From Streptomyces sp. CB00455 (GTDB taxonomy: Bacteria; Actinomycetota; Actinomycetes; Streptomycetales; Streptomycetaceae): DNA of 64,000 nucleotides. Numbering within the stretch: the first letter of the stretch is position 1; each line of letters opens with the position of its first letter. The stretch spans positions 62,001 to 126,000 of the forward strand of contig NZ_LIVQ01000002.1 in the NCBI RefSeq assembly GCF_001905445.1, read 5' to 3'. The notes below the pieces were generated by a model that worked only from the letters and a program-made list of their open reading frames with translations, ran no database searches and had not been told where the DNA came from. A program made the position numbers and the translations under genes. Shown here piece by piece: positions 44,703-53,465 of the stretch.

Positions 44703-45489
44703 CGGCCCGCTCCCGCCGCCGCCCGCGCCCCAGGACCCGCGCCAGGGGGCCGTAGGCGGCCCCCAGCACGACCAGGGCGGCGCCGGCGGCCACCGCCACC
44801 AGCTGCAGTTTCAGCGGGCCCGGGCGGGAGGTTCCACCGGGCAGCGCCTCGTAGGTCCCGGGGCGCTCCAGCATGGTCATCGAGGGCCAGGCCAGGGCGT
44901 CGACACGGGCGCTGACGGTGGACCGGGGCACGGTGCCCTGCCCGGCCTCCTGGAGGTGCGCCCGGGAGTCGAGCGAAGCCGCCCGGCGGTCGCCCATCAG
45001 GAAGAGGTTGCCTTCGGGAACCGTCACCTCGAAGGGGGTCCCGGGGGCGGGAGCCTGTCCGGGCGGCATGGCCAGCCCCGAATCGGGCGGGGTGGCGTCG
45101 ATGTAGGGCTCGGCCAGGGCCTTGCCGTTCACGGTCAGCTCGCCGCCGGCGCCGCAGCACTTCACGGTGTCACCGCCGATGGCGACGACCCGCTTGACCA
45201 TGGGCGAATCGCTCCAGGCGGTGTCGGTGAAGATGACCACGTCGCCGCGGCGCACCTCGGCGCCCTCGATGCGCTGCGCCAGCACCCGGTCCCCGGGCAT
45301 CACCGTCGGCATCATCGAGTCGGTGGGCACCGTGTAGGGCTGGTACACGAGCGCCCCCCACACGAAGCCGCCGAGGAAGAGGGCGAAACCGATGGCCACG
45401 GCGATGCCCGACAGCACGTTGCCGAGACCACCGTGGCCATTCCCGCCACTGCGTATGTGATGCGTACCGCTTGTCACTGTTCCGCCCAT
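44692..45489 (-). CDS. sipZ: Type I signal peptidase SipZ
   Basis: A 265-residue membrane serine/lysine protease that removes signal peptides. N-terminal anchor VAIGFALFLGGFVWGALVY, catalytic Ser in PTDSMMPT, catalytic Lys in VKRVVAIGGD. The GDHR box reads GDRR and a second span lies at the C-terminus (LVAVAAGAALVVLGAAY). The symbol comes from gene order: it heads a unit with Nudix and unrelated genes, as described for S. lividans sipZ. Confidence 0.88.
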   Translation of the reverse strand: MGGTVTSGTHHIRSGGNGHGGLGNVLSGIAVAIGFALFLGGFVWGALVYQPYTVPTDSMMPTVMPGDRVLAQRIEGAEVRRGDVVIFTDTAWSDSPMVKRVVAIGGDTVKCCGAGGELTVNGKALAEPYIDATPPDSGLAMPPGQAPAPGTPFEVTVPEGNLFLMGDRRAASLDSRAHLQEAGQGTVPRSTVSARVDALAWPSMTMLERPGTYEALPGGTSRPGPLKLQLVAVAAGAALVVLGAAYGPLARVLGRGRRRERAGAR

Positions 45490-45532
45490 GACGGCGCCCC
45501 CACACTTCGGAGATCTCGACCTGGGCGGCACC

Positions 45533-46444
45533 CTACCCGGCGGTAGGGCCGCTGGTCAGCCTCCGCCGCCGCCACATGACGAGCGGAACGGCTCCCGTGA
45601 GGCCCAGCGCGGCCGGACCCAGCCCCACCGGGGCCAGCCCGGAGGCGCCGAGGCCGAGCGCGGCGGCCGCGGCCTGGGTGCCGATGCCCGGCTGGTCGAA
45701 GGTGTCGGGGACCGGCAGCGTGGCCCAGCGGTTGACCGGCCAGGCGATCACCACGGCGCGCCCGACGACATCGGTGACGGGCACGAAGCCCTGGGTGGAG
45801 TCCTGCATGTGGTAGCGGGAGTCCTGGGAGTTCTGCCGGTGGTCGCCCATCACCCAGATCTTCCCCTTGGGGACGGTGATCGGGCCGAAGGGGGCGTCGT
45901 CACAGGCGGTGTTGCCGGGGTAGATGTACGGCTCGTCCAGGGGCTTGCCGTTGACGACGACCGGACCGCCCTTCTTGCACTCGACCGTGTCCCCGCCGAC
46001 GGCGATGGTCCGCTTGATCAGGTCCTTCTCCTCCGCGGACGGCATCAGGCCGATCCAGCTGAGGGCCTTCTGAGCGACGTTGGGCTCCGGAGTGGGCTCT
46101 CCGGACAGCCAGTTCGCGGGGTCGTGGAAGACCACGACCTCACCGCGCTCGGGCTCGGAGCCGAACCAGGGGGTCAGCTTGTCGACCAGGACCCGGTCCC
46201 CGCGCTGCAGCGTGTTCTGCATCGAGTCGGAGGGGATCGAGAACGCCTGCACCAGGAAGGTCTTGATCAGCAGGGCCAGCAGCAGGGCGATACCGATCAG
46301 GAGCGGGAGCTCCTTCCAGAACGAGCGGTGCGGGCGCGCCGCGGCGCCGCTGTCCTCGGCCTCGGTCTCGCGCTCGACGGCGTCGTCCGGCCGTTCCTCG
46401 CCCTCGTCGCGTCCGGATCGCGCGCCTACCGCCACGTCCCCCAC
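45533..46444 (-). CDS. sipY: Type I signal peptidase SipY
   Basis: A 303-residue peptidase. A charged N-terminus precedes the anchor LPLLIGIALLLALLIKTFLV. Catalytic Ser is in PSDSMQNT, Lys in IKRTIAVGGD, and the box GDHRQNSQDSRY is canonical. A C-terminal hydrophobic stretch precedes a basic tail. GTG 46444 has TGAGGA six bases upstream; GTG 46450 is less well placed. The symbol is inferred from order. Confidence 0.88.
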   Translation of the reverse strand: MGDVAVGARSGRDEGEERPDDAVERETEAEDSGAAARPHRSFWKELPLLIGIALLLALLIKTFLVQAFSIPSDSMQNTLQRGDRVLVDKLTPWFGSEPERGEVVVFHDPANWLSGEPTPEPNVAQKALSWIGLMPSAEEKDLIKRTIAVGGDTVECKKGGPVVVNGKPLDEPYIYPGNTACDDAPFGPITVPKGKIWVMGDHRQNSQDSRYHMQDSTQGFVPVTDVVGRAVVIAWPVNRWATLPVPDTFDQPGIGTQAAAAALGLGASGLAPVGLGPAALGLTGAVPLVMWRRRRLTSGPTAG

Positions 46445-46549
46445 ATCCACTCCTCACTCGCGAATCGCCGCCCGTTCCGGAACCGGACACGGGCCCTCCC
46501 CTCCCCTAACGAGCGGGAGTTCCCTAAGGCGCGGGAGACCGAGGACACA

Positions 46550-47410
46550 CTATGCGAACGCCGGGCCGCGGCGGCGCCGACGCCGCCCGCGCCCCCCGCG
46601 CCTCGCCTGATCGGGAACCAACCGGAAGGTGGCGGGCTGCTCCAGCCTGCGCCAGTGTCCGTACGGCCAGGCGATCACCACGGCTTCTCCCACGACGCCG
46701 TTCTCGTCGATGGTGCCGTCGAACGCCTCGTCGAGGTGGTAACGGGAGTCCGCCGAGTTGGCGCGGTGGTCGCCCATCACGAAGAGCCGGCCTGCCGGTA
46801 CCCGCACCTCGAAGCGGATCTCCGAGGGCGCGTTGCCCGGGTTCACGTACGGCTCGTCCAGCGGCGCGCCGTTGACGGTGATCCGCCCCTTGGCGTCGCA
46901 GCACGCGACGGTGTCCCCGCCGACGCCGATGACGCGCTTGATCAGGTCCTGCTCGTCGGCCGAGGGCAGCAGCCCGATGAAGGTCAGGGTCTGCTTGACC
47001 TGCTTGACGCCGACCGGGTCCGGGGCGGGCCGGGCCGCCTCGCCCTTGAGCCAGCCGCCGGGATCCCTGAAGACGACGACGTCGCCGCGCTCGACCTTCG
47101 AGCCGAACCACGGGGTCAGCTTGTCCACGAGGACCCGGTCGCCGATGCGGATGGTCTGCTCCATCGAGCCCGACGGGATGAAGAAGGCCTGCACCAGGAA
47201 GGTCTTCAGGAGCAGGGCGATGCACAGCGCCACGACGACCAGCGCCGGCAGCTCGCCCGCCCTGCGCGTGCGCCGCCGCCGCCGCACCCGGCGCGCCAGT
47301 CGGCGCCGGTCGGCGCGGCCGCCCTCCACCACCGGCGCGACCGGTTCCGGCTCCGGCTCCGGCTCCCACTCGGGCTCGCGCCCGCCGCGCGGGCGTCCGT
47401 GGCTACCCAT
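46550..47410 (-). CDS. sipX: Type I signal peptidase SipX
   Basis: A 286-residue peptidase. The N-terminus is Glu/Pro-rich (EPEPEPEP) followed by an Arg-rich stretch, then the anchor ALVVVALCIALLLKTFLV. Catalytic Ser is in PSGSMEQT, Lys in IKRVIGVGGD, and the box is GDHRANSADSRY. It overlaps the end of sipW by eight bases, so the two are cotranscribed. GTG 47416 is an alternative start. Symbol inferred from order. Confidence 0.88.
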   Translation of the reverse strand: MGSHGRPRGGREPEWEPEPEPEPVAPVVEGGRADRRRLARRVRRRRRTRRAGELPALVVVALCIALLLKTFLVQAFFIPSGSMEQTIRIGDRVLVDKLTPWFGSKVERGDVVVFRDPGGWLKGEAARPAPDPVGVKQVKQTLTFIGLLPSADEQDLIKRVIGVGGDTVACCDAKGRITVNGAPLDEPYVNPGNAPSEIRFEVRVPAGRLFVMGDHRANSADSRYHLDEAFDGTIDENGVVGEAVVIAWPYGHWRRLEQPATFRLVPDQARRGGRGRRRRRRGPAFA

Positions 47411-48152
47411 GGCCACCGCCGGTAGCGCCCCAGCGCGAGGCGGGCCAGCCGATCCAGTCGGCCCGCCCGATCACCTTCTCCACCGGCACCATCCCCCCGC
47501 CCGGCTCCCCCAGATGGTCCCGGGAGTCCCGGGACTGGGACCGGTGATCACCCATCACCCACAGGGTCCCAAGGGGCACGACGATACGGAAGGGCACCTT
47601 GGAGGGTTCGTCCCCCGGGTAGAGGTAGGGCTCCTGCGCCGGGGCGCCGTTGACCTCGATGCGGCCGGCGGCGTCGCAGCACACCACCTCGTCACCGCCG
47701 ACGCCCACGACCCGCTTGACGAAGTCGGTGTCGGACGGCTCCGCGAGCCCGAGGGCCGAAGCCGCCCCGTGCAGGAGCTCGCCCACCGGATTGCCCTCGG
47801 GACGCTCCCGCACGAAGGAGCCTGTGCCGTCGAAGACCACCACGTCCCCGCGGCGCGGCTGGTCGCCGAAACGGTACGCCAGCTTGTCGACCAGCACCCG
47901 GTCCCCGACTTCGAGCGTCGGTTCCATCGAGCGGCTGGGGATCAGGAAGGGCTGCACCACGAAGTTGGCGACCAGCAGCAGGAAGACGGTGCAGACGATG
48001 CCGAGCAGCCCGGCCCGCCGCCAGGTCAGCAGCGGCCGCCCCGACCGTGCGCGCGGCGACCGCTGTCCGCGCGGGAACGCGAAACGCGACCCCTCCTCCC
48101 CCTCGCCGGGGGAAGAGTGGCCGCGTTGTGTGTGAGGTGCTTCGGTGTCCAT
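47403..48152 (-). CDS. sipW: Type I signal peptidase SipW
   Basis: A 249-residue peptidase and the first of the four-gene array, 44 bases after rplS. Anchor LLGIVCTVFLLLVANFVV, catalytic Ser in PSRSMEPT, Lys in VKRVVGVGGD, and box GDHRSQSRDSRD. It has no obvious C-terminal span, unlike SipY and SipZ here. Symbol inferred from order. Confidence 0.88.
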   Translation of the reverse strand: MDTEAPHTQRGHSSPGEGEEGSRFAFPRGQRSPRARSGRPLLTWRRAGLLGIVCTVFLLLVANFVVQPFLIPSRSMEPTLEVGDRVLVDKLAYRFGDQPRRGDVVVFDGTGSFVRERPEGNPVGELLHGAASALGLAEPSDTDFVKRVVGVGGDEVVCCDAAGRIEVNGAPAQEPYLYPGDEPSKVPFRIVVPLGTLWVMGDHRSQSRDSRDHLGEPGGGMVPVEKVIGRADWIGWPASRWGATGGGHG

Positions 48153-48196
48153 CGGGGGCGAGCCTATCCGGCCGCCCCCGGACCCCGGAGACGACC

Positions 48197-48547
48197 TCAG
48201 TTGTCGCGCTTCTCCTTGATCTTCGCGGCCTTGCCGCGGAGCTCACGGAGGTAGTACAGCTTGGCGCGGCGCACGTCACCGCGGGTGACGAGCTCGATCT
48301 TCTCGAAGATCGGGGAGTGGACCGGGAAGGTACGCTCCACACCGACGCTGAAGGAGACCTTGCGCACGGTGAAGGTCTCGGAGACGCCGGCGCCCTGACG
48401 GCGGATGACGACACCCTTGAACTGCTGGATACGGGAGCGGTTGCCCTCGATCACGCGGACGTGCACGTTGATCGTGTCACCCGGGCGGAAGGCCGGGACG
48501 TCCGAGCGGAGCGCGGCGGCGTTGACGCCATCGAGCAGGTGAGACAT
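48197..48547 (-). CDS. rplS: 50S ribosomal protein L19
   Basis: A 116-residue L19 of normal length: [20 protein letters not shown], then [20 protein letters not shown] and [19 protein letters not shown]. It sits downstream of trmD with a 132-base gap. Confidence 0.97.
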   Translation of the reverse strand: MSHLLDGVNAAALRSDVPAFRPGDTINVHVRVIEGNRSRIQQFKGVVIRRQGAGVSETFTVRKVSFSVGVERTFPVHSPIFEKIELVTRGDVRRAKLYYLRELRGKAAKIKEKRDN

Positions 48548-48640
48548 GTTCTTCGTCTGCTTTCTTCGCACGACGCCACAGGTCGCCGGTGCGGGTTTCC
48601 GGAGAGAATTCGGGTGCTGTGCGACCCTCGGACGACGGTC

Positions 48641-48655
48641 CCCCTGTGGCAGGGG
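48641..48655 (-). terminator. Small hairpin between trmD and rplS
   Basis: CCCCTG-TGG-CAGGGG, 6-bp stem and 3-base loop, 25-39 bases past the trmD stop. It may be an attenuator or part of the rplS leader. Confidence 0.4.
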
Positions 48656-48679
48656 CGCCCGCGAGCAGACAGCAGCGGC

Positions 48680-49501
48680 CTATTCTTCCACGGCCCGCGG
48701 CCTGCGCCAAAATCGGCCGTCGGCGGCGGGCGCCCAGCCCAGGACGGACAGGATCTCCCGGTCCTTCTTGTCGAAGGCGGCGGCCTCGCAGCGCTCGATC
48801 AGGTCCGGGCGGTGCAGCGCCGTCCGGCGGAAGGCCTCGTCCCGGCGCCAGCGGGCGATCTTCCCGTGGTGGCCGCTGAGCAGCACCTCCGGGATGCCCC
48901 GGCCGCGCCACTCGGGGGGCTTGGTGTAGACGGGCCCCTCCAGCAGGTTGGCCATCTCGCCGGGGGCGAAGGAGTCGTCGCGGTGGGATTCGGCGTTGCC
49001 GAGGACCCCGGGCAGCAGCCGGGCCACGGCCTCGGTGACGACCAGGACGGCGGCCTCGCCGCCCGCCAGGACGTAGTCGCCGATGGACACCTCGTACACC
49101 GGCATCCGCGTCGCGTACTCGTCCATGACGCGGCGGTCGATGCCCTCGTACCGGGCCGGCGTGAAGATCAGCCAGGGGCGCTCGGAGAGCTCGACGGCCA
49201 GTTCCTGCGTGAAGGGGCGGCCACTGGGGGTGGGGACGACCATGACCGGCCCGTGCGCACCCGCCTCGTAGCCGTCCGCCAGCGCGGCGTCCAGGGCCTC
49301 GCCCCACGGCTCGGTCTTCATGACCATGCCGGGGCCGCCGCCGTAGGGGGTGTCGTCGACGGTGTTGTGCCGGTCGTACGTCCAGTCCCGCAGGTCGTGC
49401 ACGTGCACGCCGAGCTGCCCGCGGGCGCGGGCCTTGCCGACGAGGGAGACGTTCAGCGGCTCCAGGTACTCGGGGAAGATCGTGACGACGTCGAGACGCA
49501 T
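48680..49501 (-). CDS. trmD: tRNA (guanine37-N1)-methyltransferase
   Basis: A 273-residue SPOUT methyltransferase forming m1G37. Motifs: [13 protein letters not shown] at the start, DDTPYGGGPGMVMK, and the knot segment VSIGDYVLAGGEAAVLV. The start overlaps the rimM stop by one base (TGATG). Confidence 0.97.
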   Translation of the reverse strand: MRLDVVTIFPEYLEPLNVSLVGKARARGQLGVHVHDLRDWTYDRHNTVDDTPYGGGPGMVMKTEPWGEALDAALADGYEAGAHGPVMVVPTPSGRPFTQELAVELSERPWLIFTPARYEGIDRRVMDEYATRMPVYEVSIGDYVLAGGEAAVLVVTEAVARLLPGVLGNAESHRDDSFAPGEMANLLEGPVYTKPPEWRGRGIPEVLLSGHHGKIARWRRDEAFRRTALHRPDLIERCEAAAFDKKDREILSVLGWAPAADGRFWRRPRAVEE

Positions 49502-50052
49502 CAGGCTTCTTCCCCGGCGTCGCGCGCCGACGCGACCTCCGCGCGGTCGTCGATCAGGCCGGGGGGCGGCGTGATGACGCAGCGCTGCTCCTCCAGGTCG
49601 ATCTCGGCGACGATCTCCTCCACGAAGGGGATCATCACCTCGGAGCCGTCCGGCCGCTCGACGATGAAGAGGTCCTGCGAGGGCAGGTGGGAGATCTCGG
49701 TGATCCGGCCGACCTCGGTACCGTCGGCGAGCACGACGTCCAGGTCCATCAGCTGGTGGTCGTAGTACTCGTCGGGCTCCTGCGGCATCTCGGCCGGGTC
49801 GACCTCGGCGATCAGCAGGATGTTGCGCAGGGCCTCGGCGCCGGTGCGGTCCTTGACGCCCTTGAAGCGCAGCAGCAGCCTGCCGCTGTGCACGCGGCCG
49901 GTCTCGATGGTCAGCGGTCCCGCCGAGGCCGGCTCGGTCCGGAGCACGGCGCCGGGGCCGAGCCGCTGCTCGGGCTCGTCGGTCCGTACCTCGACGGTGA
50001 CCTCACCCTTGATGCCGTGGGCGCGGCCGATCCGCGCGACTACCAGCTGCAC
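49501..50052 (-). CDS. rimM: 16S rRNA processing protein RimM
   Basis: A 183-residue 30S maturation factor. The N-terminal barrel has [18 protein letters not shown]. The PRC-barrel domain has [14 protein letters not shown] and the closing segment [13 protein letters not shown]. It is coupled to trmD and lies 82 bases after the KH protein gene. Confidence 0.96.
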   Translation of the reverse strand: MQLVVARIGRAHGIKGEVTVEVRTDEPEQRLGPGAVLRTEPASAGPLTIETGRVHSGRLLLRFKGVKDRTGAEALRNILLIAEVDPAEMPQEPDEYYDHQLMDLDVVLADGTEVGRITEISHLPSQDLFIVERPDGSEVMIPFVEEIVAEIDLEEQRCVITPPPGLIDDRAEVASARDAGEEA

Positions 50053-50134
50053 TGTGCATCTCTCCTGTTCAGACGACGACGGGCCGGGGCGGGCGACCAG
50101 CGCCCTCCCCGGCCCGTGCCGGTGGTTCTACTTC

Positions 50135-50374
50135 TCAGCGGACCTGGTCCACGTCGACGAGGTCGACACGGATCCCGCGGCCGCCGATGGCACCCACGAC
50201 GGTACGCAGAGCACGCGCGGTGCGGCCGTTGCGGCCGATCACCTTGCCGAGGTCGTCGGGGTGGACCCTGACCTCCAGCACCTGTCCGCGGCGCAGGTCG
50301 CGCGAGGCGACCTGCACTTCGTCGGGGTTGTCCACAATGCCCTTCACGAGGTGCTCAAGAGCCTCCTCGAGCAT
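50135..50374 (-). CDS. khpA: KH-domain RNA-binding protein (KhpA-like)
   Basis: A 79-residue single KH domain. The GxxG loop is IGRNGR in DDLGKVIGRNGRTARALR. It starts two bases after rpsP and lies between rpsP and rimM, the standard place of KhpA/YlqC, an RNA chaperone that partners KhpB elsewhere. Confidence 0.92.
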   Translation of the reverse strand: MLEEALEHLVKGIVDNPDEVQVASRDLRRGQVLEVRVHPDDLGKVIGRNGRTARALRTVVGAIGGRGIRVDLVDVDQVR

Positions 50375-50376
50375 GA

Positions 50377-50814
50377 TCAGGCCTCGGTCGACTCAGCGGA
50401 GGCCTCGGCCTCGTCCGCCTTCTTGTCGGCCTTCTTCGCCTTCTGGGTGATGGCCTCGCCCTTGGCGTCGCCACCTTCCAGAGCCTTGGCGAACTCGTCG
50501 AAGGAGCGACGCTTGCTCTCCTTCGTCACCGGCTGCAGGAGCGGCGCGGGGGCGGGGAGGCCCTTGTGGGCCTGCCAGTCACCGGTCAGCTTCAGGATGG
50601 CGAGCACAGCCTCGGTGGGCTGGGCGCCGACGGACAGCCAGTACTGCGCACGCTCGGCGTTGACCTCGATGCGCGACGGGTTGTAGGTCGGGTGGTAGAT
50701 ACCGATCTCCTCGATCGCGCGACCATCCCGGCGGGTGCGGGCGTCGGCGACGACGATGCGGTAGTGCGGCTGGCGAATCTTGCCGAGGCGCTTGAGCTTG
50801 ATCTTGACTGCCAC
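50377..50814 (-). CDS. rpsP: 30S ribosomal protein S16
   Basis: A 145-residue S16 beginning [20 protein letters not shown], with [19 protein letters not shown]. The last ~50 residues are a Lys/Ala/Glu-rich extension ([16 protein letters not shown]) absent from short bacterial S16. GTG 50814 is preceded at some distance by AGGAGA. It is the first gene of the rpsP-khpA-rimM-trmD-rplS line. Confidence 0.96.
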   Translation of the reverse strand: MAVKIKLKRLGKIRQPHYRIVVADARTRRDGRAIEEIGIYHPTYNPSRIEVNAERAQYWLSVGAQPTEAVLAILKLTGDWQAHKGLPAPAPLLQPVTKESKRRSFDEFAKALEGGDAKGEAITQKAKKADKKADEAEASAESTEA

Positions 50815-51119
50815 TGGAGTGGTGTCTCCTGAACTTGACGTGGTTGGGCACATGAGATGCCACGTGGGGTTGCGGTACTCGGGTGCCCGATGGACGCGTC
50901 AGCCGGAGGAGAGAGGGGTCCTATGCGACTGTCGAGTACAGCTAGCCATTGTGCCATACGCCTGCGGCGGCGCCGCCCGGGGAGGGCGGTCCGGGCCGGC
51001 GGCCGGCCCGCGTCGGTGTTCCGGGCGCCGCGCCCTCCCGGGGCCCGCTCGTACGCCGCGGTGCGCCCGGCCCGCCGGCGACGGTCCCGGGGGGCGGCGC
51101 GGCCGGTCGGATCCGCGGC
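50815..51119. other. 305-base intergenic region upstream of rpsP
   Basis: It holds a perfect hairpin (CGGGCCGG-cgg-type loop-CCGGCCCG, 50992-51010) that would end the SprT-like gene transcript, then a short AT-richer stretch near 50930-50965 that probably contains the rpsP promoter. I could not assign -35/-10 boxes. No gene is seen. Confidence 0.5.
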
Positions 51120-51716
51120 TCAGGACGCCGCCGCGATGGTGACCTCGGGGATGCGGAAGGGCTTCATGCAGCCGCCGCACACGATCGGCGCCTGTGCCAG
51201 CACGGAGGGGACCACCCGTACGTTGCGCCCGCAGTCGCAGACCGCCTTGACGCGCACGCCGCCGCCGGAGGAACCGTGCCGGGCGGCCGGTCCGCGGAAG
51301 CTCCGCTTGGTGTCGGCGGCCGTGGCGGCCGTGTGCGCCTTCAGCGCGCGCTGGAGCCGCTCGCTCGTGGGGCGGTAGCGGCGCTTGGCCTCGGGGTTGA
51401 GCGTGACGAGTGAGAAGCCGCTGCTCGCGTGCGGTTCCTCGGAGTGGTCCAGCCCCATCTCCTCGGCGATCGCCAGGAATCTGCGGTTGTGGTAGCGGCC
51501 GGCGCGCGAGGTGTCGCGGACTCCGCGGGCGGCGGCGATGCCGTGGACTGCCTCGTGCAGCAGTCGCTCGAAGGAGAGCTCGGCGCCGCAGGCGGACGAG
51601 GACTCTCCGATCAGGGACTCGGGCGCGGCAAGGTCAGGCAGCTCGGGGTGGTACCGCTGAATGTCGGCCCACGCCTGCGCCAGCTCTGCGGCGAGAACAG
51701 GTGGTGTCGTGCTCAC
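51120..51716 (-). CDS. SprT-like zinc metalloprotease-domain protein
   Basis: A 198-residue protein. The motif HEAVH (His54, Glu55, His58) with GRYHNRRFLAIAEEMG downstream fits the SprT-like/Spartan protease fold. The C-terminus has CDCG and CGGC, a zinc-ribbon as in SprT proteins. SprT-like proteases act on DNA-protein crosslinks in eukaryotes; bacterial roles are unknown. GTG 51716 is the likely start. It lies in a conserved translation operon neighbourhood but is separated from rpsP by a hairpin. Confidence 0.8.
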   Translation of the reverse strand: MSTTPPVLAAELAQAWADIQRYHPELPDLAAPESLIGESSSACGAELSFERLLHEAVHGIAAARGVRDTSRAGRYHNRRFLAIAEEMGLDHSEEPHASSGFSLVTLNPEAKRRYRPTSERLQRALKAHTAATAADTKRSFRGPAARHGSSGGGVRVKAVCDCGRNVRVVPSVLAQAPIVCGGCMKPFRIPEVTIAAAS

Positions 51717-51871
51717 GTCGTGACAACGAGCCGAGGTGCCCCGGTGTTCCGATTCCGGGCCATTCCAAATTTTTTGCACGTACCAGTCAGTTCAGTCTCA
51801 TGCGTCCTGACGAGGACGGGTGCGCCGATCTCAGGAGGAGTCGGTACGTAACGCGTACTGAGGACGCTCAC

Positions 51872-51908
51872 GCCCCGGCGGCGCGGCACGGGGCCGCACT
51901 GCCGGGGC
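51872..51908 (-). terminator. Terminator after proS
   Basis: GCCCCGGC / GCCGGGGC arms (51872-51879, 51901-51908), 14 bases past the proS stop. Confidence 0.7.
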
Positions 51909-51921
51909 GCGTGGGGAGCGT

Positions 51922-53334
51922 CTAGTACGAGCGCGCGACGATGGCGAGGGTGCCGGGGGCGTCGTCCGCCTCCGGGACCGAACCGTCGGCGGCGATCAGG
52001 CAGCGCACCGAGACGGCCTGCTCGGCCAGCTTGGCCTCGCCCTCCGGGCCGAGGTCGGCCCACGGGATCCGCGCCCAGCCGCCGGCGATGGCGGCCTCGG
52101 CGGCCTCCTCGATGGTGGCGACGTCGCAGGTGCGGGCCTCGCGGCGCTCGCGGGATTCGCGCAGCAGCTGGGCCTGGTCCTCGTCGAGCACCTTGGGCAG
52201 CAGGTCGGCGAGGGCGCCGATCTGCACCGGGGTCTTGCCGCCCGGGATGCGGCGGGCCAGCATCGCGGTGCCGGCCTCCAGGTCGCGGGGGCCGATCTCG
52301 ATGCGGACCGGTACGCCCTTGAGCTCCCAGTCCACGGCGCGGCGGCCGAAGGGGGTGTCCACGCGGTCGTCGACGTGGACGCGGATGCCCGCCGCCTTCA
52401 GCTGCGCGCCGAGCTCGCGGACCTTCGCCACGGCCTCGTCGCCCTTGATCGCCATGACGACGACCTGGACGTGCGCGAGGCGCGGCGGGACGCGCAGGCC
52501 GTTGTCGTCGCCGTGCGACATGATCAGGCCGCCGACCATGCGGGTCGAGACGCCCCACGAGGTCTGCCAGACGAGCTCCTGCTTGCCTTCCTTCGACAGG
52601 TACTGCGTGTTGAAGGCCTTGGCGAAGTTGGTGCCGAGCTCGTGGCTGGTGCCGAGCTGCAGGGCCTTGCCGTCGCCCATCATCCCTTCGAGGGTGAGGG
52701 TGTTGATGGCGCCGGCGAAGCGCTCCTTGGCGGTCTTGCGGCCGAGCACGACGTCGATGCCGAGCACGTTCGTCATGAAGTCGCCGTAGACGTCGCGGTG
52801 GATCCGGGCGGCGTAGTCGCGGGCGTCCTCGTAGGTGGCGTGGGCCGTGTGGCCTTCCTGCCAGAGGAACTCGCTCGTGCGGAGGAAGATGCGCGGGCGC
52901 ATCTCCCAGCGGACCACGTTGGCCCACTGGTTGATCAGCAGGGGCAGGTCGCGGTAGCTCTGGACCCACTTGGAGAAGTAGTCGTTGATGATCGTCTCGG
53001 AGGTGGGCCGGACGACGACCGGCTCTTCCAGCTCCTTGCCGCCGCCGTGCGTGACGACCGCGAGCTCGGGGGCGAAGCCCTCCACGTGCTCCGCCTCCTT
53101 CGTCAGGTACGACTGCGGGATGAACAGCGGGAAGTACGCGTTCTGGGCGCCCGCGTCCTTGATGCGCGCGTCCATCTCCTGCTGCATCCGCTCCCACAGG
53201 CCGTAGCCGTACGGCCGGATGACCATGGTGCCGCGGACCGGACCGTTGTCGGCCAGCTCGGCCTTGTTGATCAGATCCTGGTACCAGCGGGGGAAATCCT
53301 CCGCCTGCGGGGTGAGAACGGGTGCCTTTGCCAT
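51922..53334 (-). CDS. proS: Prolyl-tRNA synthetase, archaeal/eukaryotic type
   Basis: A 470-residue class II synthetase charging tRNA-Pro. Motif 1 region is VRPYGYGLWERMQQ-like (MVIRPYGYGLWERMQQEM), motif 2 RPRIFLRTSEFLWQEGHTAH, and motif 3 includes MSHGDDNGLRVPPRLA. It lacks the bacterial editing insertion between motifs 2 and 3 and ends in a C-terminal Tyr after a ~80-residue extra domain, both hallmarks of the archaeal/eukaryotic type. Bacterial-type ProRS is ~570 residues. Start ATG 53334 is the first with the family N-terminus. It is monocistronic. Confidence 0.93.
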   Translation of the reverse strand: MAKAPVLTPQAEDFPRWYQDLINKAELADNGPVRGTMVIRPYGYGLWERMQQEMDARIKDAGAQNAYFPLFIPQSYLTKEAEHVEGFAPELAVVTHGGGKELEEPVVVRPTSETIINDYFSKWVQSYRDLPLLINQWANVVRWEMRPRIFLRTSEFLWQEGHTAHATYEDARDYAARIHRDVYGDFMTNVLGIDVVLGRKTAKERFAGAINTLTLEGMMGDGKALQLGTSHELGTNFAKAFNTQYLSKEGKQELVWQTSWGVSTRMVGGLIMSHGDDNGLRVPPRLAHVQVVVMAIKGDEAVAKVRELGAQLKAAGIRVHVDDRVDTPFGRRAVDWELKGVPVRIEIGPRDLEAGTAMLARRIPGGKTPVQIGALADLLPKVLDEDQAQLLRESRERREARTCDVATIEEAAEAAIAGGWARIPWADLGPEGEAKLAEQAVSVRCLIAADGSVPEADDAPGTLAIVARSY

Positions 53335-53465
53335 GGCGCGAATGGTACGGCGCCCGGCCTTCGATGCGTGAATCGGGTGGCTCGCTCCTCTGGACGCGGG
53401 GGCGAATGGGGAGTTCCCTGGCAACGGGGGCAGGGGGGCGACACGGAATCAGGAGCGCTCTTTCG

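Noticed and set aside
9521..50942. Shared CGAGTACAGCT near 9521 and 50932
   Set aside because: An 11-base match is expected by chance in this length of DNA and the contexts are unrelated.
53335..53465. Possible T-box leader for proS
   Set aside because: No conserved T-box bulge sequence or specifier stem is recognisable in the short upstream region.
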